A stretch of DNA of 64,000 nt from Mesorhizobium sp. PAMC28654 (GTDB taxonomy: Bacteria; Pseudomonadota; Alphaproteobacteria; Rhizobiales; Rhizobiaceae): positions 3,410,001 through 3,474,000 of the forward strand of contig NZ_CP085135.1 in the NCBI RefSeq assembly GCF_020616515.1, given 5' to 3'. This document shows positions 1 through 9,572 of the stretch, piece after piece. Numbering within the stretch: position 1 is the stretch's first letter; each line of letters opens with the position of its first letter. Below the pieces are notes generated by a model, which searched no databases, had not been told where the DNA came from, and saw only the letters and a program-made list of their open reading frames with translations. The translations under genes and the position numbers were made by a program.

Positions 1-491
1 AAATCGAGGTCAACCGAAAGGAACGCTCCGGCGACGAACTCGGCCGCCGACATGAAGCCCGGCGTATGGTCGTTTTCCTCGAGATCGTTGTCGATGGTCT
101 TGGGTGCATGGACGAAGGCGATCTTGCCGCCCGCGGCGTCGGTCAGGATCTGCTGCGTGCCCGACGTGTCGTTGCCGCCGATATAGATGAAGGCGTCGGC
201 GCCGACCTTCTTCAGGCCGGCCAGGACGAGCTCGCAATAGGCGGCGTCCGGCTTGTCGCGCGTCGAGCCGAGTGCGGCGCTCGGCGTTGCCGCGATCAGC
301 CGCAGGCGATCCTCTGGGACGGCGGAGAGATCGACATAGTTGCCGTCACGGATGCCGCGAACGCCGTGCAGGGACCCCAGAACCTTCGCGCCGGGATGCC
401 GCTTGCGAACCTCCAGTGCCGCCCCCACCACGGTCTGGTTGATGACGGCGGTGGGGCCGCCGCCTTGCGCGATGACAAAAGTTCCGGACAT
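1..491 (-). CDS. pfp: Diphosphate-type 6-phosphofructokinase, 5' part (cut by window edge)
   Basis: The first 163 residues of a phosphofructokinase-family enzyme, which phosphorylates fructose 6-phosphate in glycolysis or gluconeogenesis; the rest lies outside the window. Visible motifs are the N-terminal GGGPTAVIN loop (residues 10-18), GGNDTSGT (105-112) and PKTIDND (130-136). Lysine in the last motif, in place of the glycine of ATP-dependent enzymes, and Asp after GGN point to the pyrophosphate-dependent class; this is knowledge of the family, not proof of substrate. The start is an ATG at 491 with a GGAGG-type ribosome site just upstream. No other gene is needed to explain the stretch. 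Confidence 0.85.
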   Translation of the reverse strand, partial: MSGTFVIAQGGGPTAVINQTVVGAALEVRKRHPGAKVLGSLHGVRGIRDGNYVDLSAVPEDRLRLIAATPSAALGSTRDKPDAAYCELVLAGLKKVGADAFIYIGGNDTSGTQQILTDAAGGKIAFVHAPKTIDNDLEENDHTPGFMSAAEFVAGAFLSVDLD

Positions 492-565
492 TCTTCAGGC
501 CTCCCGGGCGGTGGATTTCCCGGCACATTCGCCTGTCTTGCGCCATCGCGCAACGGGAGAAACGA

Positions 566-616
566 GAGCATGATCCCGAAAACTCCGGAACCGTTTTCGG
601 GAAAAAGGTCATGCTC
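566..616. repeat. Short palindromic intergenic repeat (type A)
   Basis: Inverted repeat with arms GAGCATGA / TCATGCTC and inner arms CCGAAAA / TTTTCGG around a CCGGAACC-like core. It lies between the phosphofructokinase and L,D-transpeptidase genes. Similar elements occur at 9501, 40438, 42624, 45448 and 60577. Confidence 0.75.
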
Positions 617-656
617 AAACAAAAAGATAGGGCGGCCGCGCACGGCGGCCGGCAGG

Positions 657-1433
657 TCACATGACGACGACCGGGTTCTTCTTGGAAACGCGGCTGTAGA
701 GGTCGATGATGTCCTGGTTGATCAGGCGCACGCAGCCCGACGACATGGCCTGGCCTATGCTCCACCATTCGGGCGAGCCGTGGATGCGGTAACCGGTGTC
801 CTTGCCGTCCTGGTAGATGTAGAGCGCACGCGCGCCGAGCGGGTTGGTGAGACCACCGGGTTGTCCACCCTGCCACTTCACCAGTTCCGGCTTGCGGGCG
901 ATCATCTCCGGCGGCGGGGTCCAGGTCGGCCATTCCCTGCCGTACTGGATGTTGGCGCGGCCGGACCAGCGGAAGCCGTCCTTGCCGATGCCGACGCCGT
1001 AGCGGATCGCGTCGCCGCCTGGCTGCACCAGATAGAGCATGCGCTCCTGCAGATGGACCACGATGGTGCCGGGCTGCTCACCGGTCGGATCGACGACGAT
1101 CTGGCGGCGGAATTCCGCCTTGACCTTGAGATACGGCACTTCGGGCACATTGAAGCCGCCATCCGTCAAGCCCGCGTACATGAGGTCGGGGCTGGTGATG
1201 TGCTTGTCAACACTGATGCTCGGACGCATGGGCCGCACCGAACCGGTGACGGTGTCGTCGAGCTGCAGTGCCGAAAGACCACCACCGCCTCCGCCCGAAG
1301 TGGAGCAGCCGGCGACGCCAAGCAGGGCGAATGCACCGGCCCCGGACAGGACGGCACGACGGGACAGACGATTTTCGGTTTCGATTGCGTCGCCGTTACG
1401 CGGCGGCGTCAGACCTTGCGGCAACTCACGCAT
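657..1433 (-). CDS. L,D-transpeptidase (YkuD domain), Tat/lipoprotein signal
   Basis: 258 residues. The N-terminus has a twin-arginine stretch (SRRAVLSG) followed by a hydrophobic segment and a lipobox-like LGVAGC, so the protein is probably exported by Tat and may be lipid-anchored. A glycine-rich linker follows. The C-terminal half is a YkuD catalytic domain with the HGS...SSGCVR signature; the Cys near residue 234 is the expected nucleophile. Such enzymes make 3-3 peptidoglycan cross-links or attach proteins to peptidoglycan. The start ATG at 1433 has no strong ribosome site but is the only start that keeps the signal. The gene stands alone. Confidence 0.88.
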   Translation of the reverse strand: MRELPQGLTPPRNGDAIETENRLSRRAVLSGAGAFALLGVAGCSTSGGGGGGLSALQLDDTVTGSVRPMRPSISVDKHITSPDLMYAGLTDGGFNVPEVPYLKVKAEFRRQIVVDPTGEQPGTIVVHLQERMLYLVQPGGDAIRYGVGIGKDGFRWSGRANIQYGREWPTWTPPPEMIARKPELVKWQGGQPGGLTNPLGARALYIYQDGKDTGYRIHGSPEWWSIGQAMSSGCVRLINQDIIDLYSRVSKKNPVVVM

Positions 1434-1600
1434 ATACCAAACCCTACGCTATCGGCGGGAAGCACGGTCCGGCCGGATATCTGGCATTTTCAACAATCAT
1501 GGTTGATAAAGGGTGAAAGCCCCGCGTTTCCTGCATTCGCGCGGATGAACATGGGCTCTGACCGAGCAATCCGCCCGTCGAACGACTCATCTCGCACAAA

Positions 1601-1619
1601 ATGACCTCCGTCAGGTCAT
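1601..1619. promoter_or_regulatory. Perfect inverted repeat ATGACCT-N5-AGGTCAT
   Basis: 7-bp arms around a 5-bp spacer in the 237-bp space between the divergent L,D-transpeptidase gene and the small gene at 1671. The form suits a dimeric regulator site; no binding protein can be named. Confidence 0.4.
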
Positions 1620-1670
1620 AATCCCGGCGCGGGCAAGCCCTACCCCTCGGACCGCGATCGAGGGGAAATC

Positions 1671-1793
1671 ATGTGCAAGACGTTAATGACAGACATCAAG
1701 CTTTTCGCGGCTGCCATCATCGCCGCCACCTTGGTGCTCGGTGCCAATGTCAGCCTGGCCGATATGGTGGGCGCGATCAGCGGCGCGAACTGA
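1671..1793 (+). CDS. Small hydrophobic/secreted peptide, hypothetical
   Basis: A 40-codon reading frame with an AGGGGAAATC ribosome-site-like sequence immediately before ATG. The product has a short polar start, then an alanine-rich hydrophobic stretch (about residues 11-30) ending in SLADM, which resembles a signal peptide or a single membrane helix. I do not recognise a family. Support is the upstream ribosome site, the hydrophobic pattern and the lack of any other gene here; the frame is short enough to be chance. Confidence 0.4.
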   Translation: MCKTLMTDIKLFAAAIIAATLVLGANVSLADMVGAISGAN

Positions 1794-1888
1794 CGCCTAC
1801 CTCGCCTTGGCGAAATTAATACTTTCGCCTCTTTACATTCTCCCGGGCCCGAGGATTTATCCTTTTCTTTAACCCTAGGGAGACAGAC

Positions 1889-2512
1889 ATGTCCTTCGAA
1901 AACTGGGCCGCTTTCGCCGCCGCGTCGACGATCCTTCTCATCATTCCAGGCCCGACCATTCTGCTGGTGGTGTCCTATGCGCTGGGCCAGGGCTGGCGCA
2001 CCGCGCTGCCGATGGCTGTCGGCGTGGCGCTCGGCGACTTCACCGCCATGACGTTGTCGATGCTGGGCATCGGTGCGTTGCTGGCCGCCTCGGCCACCGT
2101 GTTCACGGTGCTGAAGCTGATCGGCGCCGGCTACCTGATCTATCTCGGCATAAAATTGTTCCGTGCCGGTGGCACGCTCAAGGCCGAACCGCGCACCGAC
2201 GCGGTATCCTCGGCGAAGATGATGGCGCATGCTTGGCTGGTGACGGCGCTCAATCCCAAGAGCATCACCTTCTTCGTCGCCTTCCTGCCGCAGTTCCTCG
2301 ACCGGCACGCCAATTTCTGGACGCAGATGGCGATCTTCGAGACGACCTTCCTGGCGCTCGCCTTCGCCAATGCCTTCGGCTACGCGCTGGTCGCGGCAAG
2401 GGCGCGCAATGTCGTGCGCAACCCCAGGGCGATCCGCATCTTCAACCGCACCGGCGGCTCGCTGCTGGTCGGCGCCGGTATCGCCACGGTGGCGATGCGC
2501 TCGGGGAATTGA
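1889..2512 (+). CDS. LysE/RhtB-family amino-acid exporter
   Basis: 207 residues, the usual length of LysE/RhtB translocators, with about six predicted membrane helices. The N-terminus carries the family's IIPGPTILLVVSYALGQG signature in helix 1, and a G(A/V)ALGD-type turn follows. Family members export amino acids or homoserine lactone-like compounds across the inner membrane; the substrate cannot be read from sequence. The start ATG follows a TAGGGAGACAGAC ribosome site. No LysR-type regulator is adjacent. Confidence 0.85.
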   Translation: MSFENWAAFAAASTILLIIPGPTILLVVSYALGQGWRTALPMAVGVALGDFTAMTLSMLGIGALLAASATVFTVLKLIGAGYLIYLGIKLFRAGGTLKAEPRTDAVSSAKMMAHAWLVTALNPKSITFFVAFLPQFLDRHANFWTQMAIFETTFLALAFANAFGYALVAARARNVVRNPRAIRIFNRTGGSLLVGAGIATVAMRSGN

Positions 2513-2619
2513 GGCCATCTCTCAGTCGGCCTGCCGTCGATGACACCGGCAGGTCGGATTGGCGCGGTCACCGTTGATGCTCTAGGATCAGGACTCGGGC
2601 GGTGATTGAAAGGCCAGGC

Positions 2620-3945
2620 ATGCCAATCAGGGACCAGTTCGGCCTGACATTTTCGGGCGCGACGCAAACCGGCCTGTCGTCCTACGGCCAGGCTCTCCAC
2701 GAGTTGCGGTGTTTCATCGGCGATCCAGTTGGTTCCGTCGATCGCGCCATCGCCGACGCGCCCGGCTTCGCCATGGCGCATGTGCTGAAGGGCTATTTGT
2801 TCGGGCTCGCCACGGAGCGCGAGGCAATGGCTGTTACCGCGGCGTGCCACGCCTCGGCGCTGCCCCTGGCAGCCACGACGCGTGAGCAGGCGCATGTCGC
2901 CGCGCTCGGCCATCTTGCCAACGGACACTGGCACCATGCGTCCCGCATTCTCGAGGATATCACCATCGAGTCTCCGCTCGACGCACTGGCGCTGCAGGTG
3001 GGGCACCAGATCGACTTCTTCACGGGCAATGCCCGCATGCTGCGCGATCGCATCGGCCGCGCATTGCCGTCATGGCAAAACGGCATGCCGGGCTACCACG
3101 CCATTCTCGGCATGCAGGCCTTCGGGCTGGAGGAAATGGGCGACTATGCGCGTGCGGAAAAATTCGGCCGCACCGCGATCGAGATCGAGCCACGCGACGG
3201 CTGGGCGCAGCACGCCGTCGCCCATGTCATGGAAATGCAAAGCCGGCAAAGGGATGGCATTGCCTGGATGCGCGCCAACCCGCAAGCGTGGGTGCGGGAA
3301 AGCTTCCTGCAGGTGCACAATTGGTGGCATCTGGCGCTGTTCCACTACGACCTCGGAGAGATCGATGAGGTGCTGTCGCTCTATGATGGCCCGATCTACG
3401 GCAAGCGTTCGACGCTGGCGCTCAACATGGTCGATGCCTCGGCAATCCTGTGGCGGCTCCATCTCGGCGGCGTCGATGTCGGGAACCGCTGGGCGGCACT
3501 CGCTGCTAATTGGACGCCCAAGGCCGGCGCCGGCAATTATGCCTTCAATGATGCGCATGCGATGATGGCCTTCGTTGGTGCCGGGCTCGACGCGCCGGCT
3601 CAGACCCTGCTCCAGGCGCAGCGCGACGCCATGCACGGCGTCGACGACAATGCCGCGTTCACCCGGGATGTTGGTCATCCCCTGACGCTGGCCATCAAGG
3701 CATTCGGCGAAGGCAACTACAATGAGACGGTGCGGCGGGTCCGGCCGATCCGGGCAATCGCCAACCGTTTCGGTGGCAGCCATGCGCAGCGCGACGTCAT
3801 CGACCTGACATTGATGGAGGCTGCACTGCGCTCCGGTGACAGGGCCCTGGCGAGCGCGCTTGCCGCGGAACGCGTAATGGCGCGGCCGGATAGCCCATTG
3901 TCGGCACTGTTTTCGCGACGCGTCGCCGATTTGTCAGAGAATTGA
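2620..3945 (+). CDS. TPR-repeat protein (TTC38-like family)
   Basis: About 441 residues of helical repeat protein. Features include a helix pair around AHVLKGYLFGLA, the motif GYHAILGMQAFGLEEMGDYARAE, which is a recognisable tetratricopeptide unit, and HAVAHVMEMQ with conserved histidines. The overall pattern resembles the bacterial proteins grouped with eukaryotic TTC38; no enzymatic motif is seen. A GTG at 2602 would add six residues; ATG 2620 is preferred because the family usually begins close to the DxxGLxxS segment, but either is possible. It is followed by a terminator-like hairpin at 3966, so it is probably not co-transcribed with xylB. Confidence 0.7.
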   Translation: MPIRDQFGLTFSGATQTGLSSYGQALHELRCFIGDPVGSVDRAIADAPGFAMAHVLKGYLFGLATEREAMAVTAACHASALPLAATTREQAHVAALGHLANGHWHHASRILEDITIESPLDALALQVGHQIDFFTGNARMLRDRIGRALPSWQNGMPGYHAILGMQAFGLEEMGDYARAEKFGRTAIEIEPRDGWAQHAVAHVMEMQSRQRDGIAWMRANPQAWVRESFLQVHNWWHLALFHYDLGEIDEVLSLYDGPIYGKRSTLALNMVDASAILWRLHLGGVDVGNRWAALAANWTPKAGAGNYAFNDAHAMMAFVGAGLDAPAQTLLQAQRDAMHGVDDNAAFTRDVGHPLTLAIKAFGEGNYNETVRRVRPIRAIANRFGGSHAQRDVIDLTLMEAALRSGDRALASALAAERVMARPDSPLSALFSRRVADLSEN

Positions 3946-3965
3946 CCTTCGGCTGATCTTGTCTT

Positions 3966-3990
3966 AAAAACTGGCCAAGCCAGATTTTTT
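3966..3990 (+). terminator. Rho-independent terminator-like hairpin
   Basis: AAAAACTGGC-CAA-GCCAG followed by ATTTTTT, about 20 bp after the stop of the TPR gene. The stem is CTGGC/GCCAG, extended by A/T pairs. Confidence 0.5.
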
Positions 3991-4025
3991 CGAGATCCGA
4001 AATAATTGGGCAATGGGAGGAAATC

Positions 4026-5480
<1,455 letters not shown>

Positions 5481-5492
5481 GCTGGCGCCAGG

Positions 5493-5649
5493 CACCCCCC
5501 TCAGCCCTGCCGGGCATCTCCCCCTCAAGGGGGGAGATTGGCAGCGTTGGCGGCTATGCCCGTCTTGCAAGGCTGATAATTAGCGAAGGCGGGAAATACA
5601 GCCGATCTCCCCCCTTGAGGGGGAGATGGCCGGCAGGCCAGAGGGGGGC
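5493..5649. repeat. Long palindromic repeat with inverted ends (type C), copy 1
   Basis: About 157 bp downstream of xylB. The left end (CCCCCCTC...CTGCCGGGCATC...CCCCCTCAAGGGGGG) is repeated in inverse at the right end (CCCCCCTTGAGGGGG...GGCCAGAGGGGGG). About 55 bp of unrelated sequence lies between. Other copies are at 16299 and 28641. Both ends contain a perfect inner palindrome. Confidence 0.8.
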
Positions 5650-5677
5650 GCCTCGCGCCAACCTCAGCACCAAAACG

Positions 5678-6040
5678 TCACTGCGCCGGGATCTTGTCCA
5701 GAAAGCCGGTGACGCTCTTCAGGCGGCCGTTCTCGATGACGCCGATATCCGTGCCTTCGATGATGGAGTCAGTGCCTTCCGGCCCGAGATTCCACGAGAA
5801 GCGGATCTTGTCGGCATAGCCGTCAGGCGTGCCCTTAAGCGAGAAACGGAAGCCGGCAAATTGCTGCTGCACCCCGTCTATCAGCGCCGCGACACCTTCA
5901 TGGCCATCGCCCTGCATGAGCGGATCGCGGTAGCTGACGTCTTCGGTGAAAACAGCCTTCAGCAGAGCCGCCCGGCGGGCCGCATCGCTTTCGTTCCAGG
6001 CGGTGATGTAGCCTTCGGCGATTTTGTTGAGGTCGGTCAT
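5678..6040 (-). CDS. SnoaL/NTF2-like family protein
   Basis: 120 residues with the alpha+beta cone pattern of the SnoaL/NTF2 fold: an N-terminal helix (LNKIAEGYITAWNESDAARRAALL), the typical FTEDVSYRDP strand-turn with the family's Asp, and a C-terminal run of strands ending in a short tail. Members bind small hydrophobic ligands or act as small isomerases or hydratases; nothing here fixes the role. The ATG at 6040 has a GGAGACAGACC ribosome site. It is transcribed divergently from xylA. Confidence 0.75.
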   Translation of the reverse strand: MTDLNKIAEGYITAWNESDAARRAALLKAVFTEDVSYRDPLMQGDGHEGVAALIDGVQQQFAGFRFSLKGTPDGYADKIRFSWNLGPEGTDSIIEGTDIGVIENGRLKSVTGFLDKIPAQ

Positions 6041-6112
6041 GGTCTGTCTCCTTCAGTTGAGTGGCTTTTGACATGACCCTTTTCAGCTAGCGGAAGAACG
6101 AAACCAATTACG

Positions 6113-6127
6113 CCTGAAGTAATCAGG
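6113..6127. promoter_or_regulatory. Inverted repeat CCTGA-N5-TCAGG upstream of xylA
   Basis: Short dyad in the 112-bp divergent space between the NTF2-like gene and xylA, about 26 bp before the xylA start. It could be an operator for a xylose regulator; none is encoded in this window. Confidence 0.3.
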
Positions 6128-6152
6128 TGAACTATTCGAGAGGACAAAAATC

Positions 6153-7478
6153 ATGAGCAGCGGATTTTTCGGCGACATCCAGAAGATCAAATATGAGGGG
6201 CCGGATTCGACCAATCCGCTGGCCTATCGTTTCTACAATCCCGATGAAGTGGTGGCGGGCAAGCGGCTGGAGGATCACCTGCGCTTTGCCGTCGCCTACT
6301 GGCACTCCTTCGCCTGGCCGGGCGGCGATCCGTTCGGCGGCCAGACTTTCGACCGCCCCTGGTTCCCCAAGGCCGGCGGCACCGACACGATGGAGCTGGC
6401 AAAACTGAAGGCCGATGTCGCCTTCGAAATGTTCTCGCTGCTCGGCGCCCCCTATTTCTGCTTCCACGACGCCGATGTGCGGCCCGAGGGCAAGGATTTC
6501 TCCGAGAGTGCTGATCGGCTCGACGAGATAGCCGACTATTTTGCCGGCAAGATGAAGCAGACCGGCGTCAAATTGCTGTGGGGTACCGCCAACCTGTTCT
6601 CCAACCGCCGCTTCATGTCGGGTGCGGCCACCAATCCGGATCCGGATGTGTTCGCCTATGCAGCGGCGACGGTGAAGCACTGCATCGACGTGACCAAGCG
6701 GCTGAAGGGCGAGAACTACGTTCTGTGGGGCGGGCGCGAGGGCTACGAGACGTTGCTCAACACCGACCTTGCCCGCGAGCAGGAACAGGCAGGCCGCTTC
6801 CTCAACCTCGTTGTCGACTACAAGCACAAGATCGGCTTCAAGGGCACCATCCTGATCGAGCCGAAGCCACAGGAGCCGACCAAGCACCAGTACGACTATG
6901 ATGTCGCGACGGTCTACGGCTTCCTCAAGCGTTTTGGCCTGGAGAAGGAAGTCAAGGTCAACATCGAGCAGGGCCACGCGATCCTGGCCGGCCATTCCTT
7001 CGAGCACGAGCTTGCCCTGGCCAACGCGCTGGGCATCTTCGGTTCCATCGACATGAACCGCAACGACTACCAGTCGGGCTGGGACACCGACCAGTTCCCC
7101 AACAACGTGCCGGAAATGGCGCTGGCCTATTACCAGGTCCTGCAGGCCGGCGGCTTTAAGACCGGCGGCACCAATTTCGACGCCAAGCTGCGCCGCCAGT
7201 CGCTGGATCCGCAGGATCTCTTGATCGGCCATATCGGCGGCATGGATTCCTGCGCCCGCGGCCTGAAGGCGGCAGCGCGCATGGTCGAGGACAAGGCGCT
7301 GTCGGCGCCGCTCGCCGAGCGCTATGCCGGCTGGAACACGGCCGAGGGCAAGGCGATGCTGTCGGGCAAGCGCACGCTGGAAGAGATCGCTGAGCGCGTC
7401 GTGAAGAAGAAGATCGAGCCGCAGCCAAGGTCCGGACGCCAGGAGCTGCTCGAAAACATCGTCAACAGATACGTCTGA
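6153..7478 (+). CDS. xylA: Xylose isomerase
   Basis: 441 residues, the length of class II xylose isomerases. It converts D-xylose to D-xylulose in the cytoplasm using two divalent metals. Diagnostic segments are FDRPW near residue 67, [12 protein letters not shown] holding the catalytic histidine (about residue 107), [21 protein letters not shown], the metal-binding [16 protein letters not shown], and [20 protein letters not shown]. No key residue is missing. It forms the xylose pathway with xylB upstream. A strong hairpin follows at 7512. Confidence 0.97.
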   Translation: MSSGFFGDIQKIKYEGPDSTNPLAYRFYNPDEVVAGKRLEDHLRFAVAYWHSFAWPGGDPFGGQTFDRPWFPKAGGTDTMELAKLKADVAFEMFSLLGAPYFCFHDADVRPEGKDFSESADRLDEIADYFAGKMKQTGVKLLWGTANLFSNRRFMSGAATNPDPDVFAYAAATVKHCIDVTKRLKGENYVLWGGREGYETLLNTDLAREQEQAGRFLNLVVDYKHKIGFKGTILIEPKPQEPTKHQYDYDVATVYGFLKRFGLEKEVKVNIEQGHAILAGHSFEHELALANALGIFGSIDMNRNDYQSGWDTDQFPNNVPEMALAYYQVLQAGGFKTGGTNFDAKLRRQSLDPQDLLIGHIGGMDSCARGLKAAARMVEDKALSAPLAERYAGWNTAEGKAMLSGKRTLEEIAERVVKKKIEPQPRSGRQELLENIVNRYV

Positions 7479-7511
7479 TCCGGCGGGCCGTCCGACATCT
7501 GGACCCATGCC

Positions 7512-7542
7512 TGTCGAAGGTGGCTGAAAGCCACCTTCGACA
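7512..7542 (+). terminator. Hairpin downstream of xylA
   Basis: Perfect 14-bp stem TGTCGAAGGTGGCT / AGCCACCTTCGACA with a GAA loop, 33 bp after the xylA stop. There is no clear T-run, so it may stabilise the 3' end rather than terminate. Confidence 0.5.
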
Positions 7543-7583
7543 CGTTCTGCTAGTCAGCTCTCCCAATGAAGTGGAGACGGAAA

Positions 7584-8075
7584 ATGGCAGAGGCCCAGAT
7601 CAGCCTGCGCGCGGCACAGGCAAGCGATATCCCGGCCTTGAAGCAGGTCCTGCGGGAAACGTTCGAAGGCACCTGGCTGCCGCACATCACCAAGGCTTCG
7701 GCGCAGCGCTATGTCGAGACCGATATTGGCGGGTGCTATGTCGATGAATGCTGGCAGGAATTCACCGTTGCCGAGATTGATGGCGATATCGCCGGCCTGA
7801 TCCACTGGCGGGGCGACTTCATCGGGGCCGTGCATGTCGGGGCCAATCGCCAGGGCCAGGGCGTCGGCCGCAAATTGCTGTCCCATGCCGAGCAGGCCAT
7901 CGGCGCCGCCGGATTCCCGCAGGCGCGGCTTGAAACCGATACGTTCAACGAACGCGCCCAGGGCCTCTACAAGGCGGTCGGCTATGTCGAGAAGGGCCGC
8001 TACCCGGACGATGAATGGGACAGCGGTTTCACCACCGTGCTGTTCGAGAAGCCGCTGGGCGGACCCACGAGCTAG
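7584..8075 (+). CDS. GNAT-family N-acetyltransferase
   Basis: 163 residues from ATG 7584, chosen because a GGAG lies 7 bp before it; an in-frame ATG at 7566 overlaps that ribosome site. The fold is shown by an N-terminal LRAAQASDIPALKQVL segment and the acetyl-CoA-binding motif A VGANRQGQGVGRKLLSHAE, followed by LETDTFNERAQGLYKAVGY, the usual motif B with a Tyr near the end. The protein transfers an acetyl group to an amine; the substrate is unknown. It stands alone after the xylA hairpin. Confidence 0.88.
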   Translation: MAEAQISLRAAQASDIPALKQVLRETFEGTWLPHITKASAQRYVETDIGGCYVDECWQEFTVAEIDGDIAGLIHWRGDFIGAVHVGANRQGQGVGRKLLSHAEQAIGAAGFPQARLETDTFNERAQGLYKAVGYVEKGRYPDDEWDSGFTTVLFEKPLGGPTS

Positions 8076-8237
8076 CCGATTTCCACGTCTGGAATCCTTT
8101 GCGCGGAGCGACGATCGCGACGACAAGATTTTGCCCTCGACCGCCCTTCAATGACCTCGCTCTTGCCTTCAAACAGCCGTCACGTATCTCGTATAAGTGT
8201 GGTGCGTGGCGGGAGAGGAAGAAGGAGGCGAACCGAT

Positions 8238-8447
8238 ATGCAGCACGAACGTGAAATCGACGCCCTGCTCTCACCTGGCGAGACCGGATCGGTCATCGAT
8301 CGGCTTATGGCAATGCCAAGGAAAACCGACGACGCCAGAATCTTGAACGAGTGGGATCGCGCGGTCAGCAGCCGCTTCGAAGTGCGCTTGGTCAAACAGA
8401 TGCGCTCTCAGATCGACGGCAACAACGATCGGCAGAACGCGGCCTGA
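8238..8447 (+). CDS. Hypothetical 69-residue protein
   Basis: Starts at ATG 8238 after an excellent AAGGAGG site. The product begins MQHEREIDALLSPGE, is charged and probably helical, with no signal, membrane segment or known motif. It resembles the many short cytoplasmic proteins of unknown role in rhizobia. It is convergent with the GlxA-type regulator gene and ends 11 bp from it. Confidence 0.6.
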   Translation: MQHEREIDALLSPGETGSVIDRLMAMPRKTDDARILNEWDRAVSSRFEVRLVKQMRSQIDGNNDRQNAA

Positions 8448-8458
8448 TCCAGATCGAA

Positions 8459-9439
8459 CTATCCTCTTCGCAACCTGACTGGTGCTTCGCCGAAAGCCCG
8501 TGAAAAAGCCCTCGAAAACGCCGCGGCGGACGAGAATCCCGTCCGCCCGGCAATATCGGCCATCGCCACCCTGGTGTCGACCACCAGCCGGCGCGCAGCG
8601 CCCAGGCGAAGCCTGAGATAATAGGCGCCGGGCGTCTCGCCGATCGACTTGCGAAAGATGCTTTCCAGCGTTCGCGCCGTCACCCCGGCACGCTTTGCTA
8701 TGGCTTCCATGGTCAGCGGCTGGTCGACATGCGCTTCCATCAGCCGGATCGCCTGCGCCAATCGCGGGTCATAGCCATCGAGCCGGCCAAGCGAGACCAG
8801 CGGCTGCGCGTCGGTCGCCGCGCGCGCCTGATCGTAGATGAACGCACTTGCCACATCCAGCGCCACGGCCATGCCGAGCCGGGTGCGGATAAGGTGCAGC
8901 ATCAGATCCAGGGTCGGCGAGGCGCCGCCCGTGGTGAAGACCGGCCCATCGATGATGTATCGATCGGGGCGGACGTCGACGCCCGGAAAGGCGGACGAAA
9001 AATCCTCCATGTCCTCCCAATGGGTGGTGGCGCTGCGCCCTTCCAGCAAGCCGGCGCGGGCCACCAGCCATGTGCCCGCCTCGACGCCGCCGCAGGCGCG
9101 CGCCGACCGCGCAGCGCGGCGCAGGCCGGCAAGCAAGGCCGATGTGGCATAGTTCTGCGTGCCGAAGCCGGCGACCACGACAAGGACATCGGTTGGTTCC
9201 GTCGCATCGAACCGGCCACTGACCGCCACCGGCAGGCCGCATGTCGTGACCGGCGCGTCGCCCGTCACCGAGACCAGCCTGAAGTCGAACAGGGTTTCGC
9301 CGGCAATGCGGTTGGCGGCGCGCAGCGGATCGACGGCGCATGCCACGCACATGATGGACGCCCCGGAAAACACCAGCAGCGTCACCTTGAGCGGCGTGTG
9401 CTCGGCACGAAAGATTGTCGGCTTTTCGCTTTTGATCAT
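8459..9439 (-). CDS. GlxA-family AraC-type regulator (CdhR-like)
   Basis: 326 residues. The N-terminal two thirds have the DJ-1/PfpI-like fold of GlxA regulators, with segments VTLLVFSGASIMCVACAVDP and VVVAGFGTQ and the loop around GVEAGTWLVARAGLL. The C-terminal third has two helix-turn-helix motifs of AraC type (AIAKRAGVTARTLESIFRKS; MADIAGRTGFSSAAAFSRAF). CdhR, which activates carnitine catabolism in Pseudomonas, belongs to this family. The gene is divergent from the BKACE-carnitine operon, 133 bp away, so a role as its activator is likely; ligand and site are inferred. Confidence 0.85.
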   Translation of the reverse strand: MIKSEKPTIFRAEHTPLKVTLLVFSGASIMCVACAVDPLRAANRIAGETLFDFRLVSVTGDAPVTTCGLPVAVSGRFDATEPTDVLVVVAGFGTQNYATSALLAGLRRAARSARACGGVEAGTWLVARAGLLEGRSATTHWEDMEDFSSAFPGVDVRPDRYIIDGPVFTTGGASPTLDLMLHLIRTRLGMAVALDVASAFIYDQARAATDAQPLVSLGRLDGYDPRLAQAIRLMEAHVDQPLTMEAIAKRAGVTARTLESIFRKSIGETPGAYYLRLRLGAARRLVVDTRVAMADIAGRTGFSSAAAFSRAFSRAFGEAPVRLRRG

Positions 9440-9500
9440 GTCTCCTTCGTAAAACGCAAAACAGTTTCCGGCAAGTCAGGCATTGTTGTTTCGTATTTGT

Positions 9501-9546
9501 GCATGTCGTTGTCCCAAAATCGGTTCTCACTTTTGGGCGACATGCA
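9501..9546. repeat. Short palindromic intergenic repeat (type A)
   Basis: Arms GCATGTCG / CGACATGC, inner arms CCCAAAA / TTTTGGG, core CGGTTCTCAC. It sits in the divergent promoter space between the GlxA-type regulator and BKACE. Confidence 0.75.
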
Positions 9547-9572
9547 TGGCTTTCGACTGGGAGGAGAGTGCG

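Noticed and set aside
66..1604. A 512-codon plus-strand frame over the phosphofructokinase and L,D-transpeptidase genes
   Set aside because: It crosses a repeat and two real genes on the other strand; no family resemblance.
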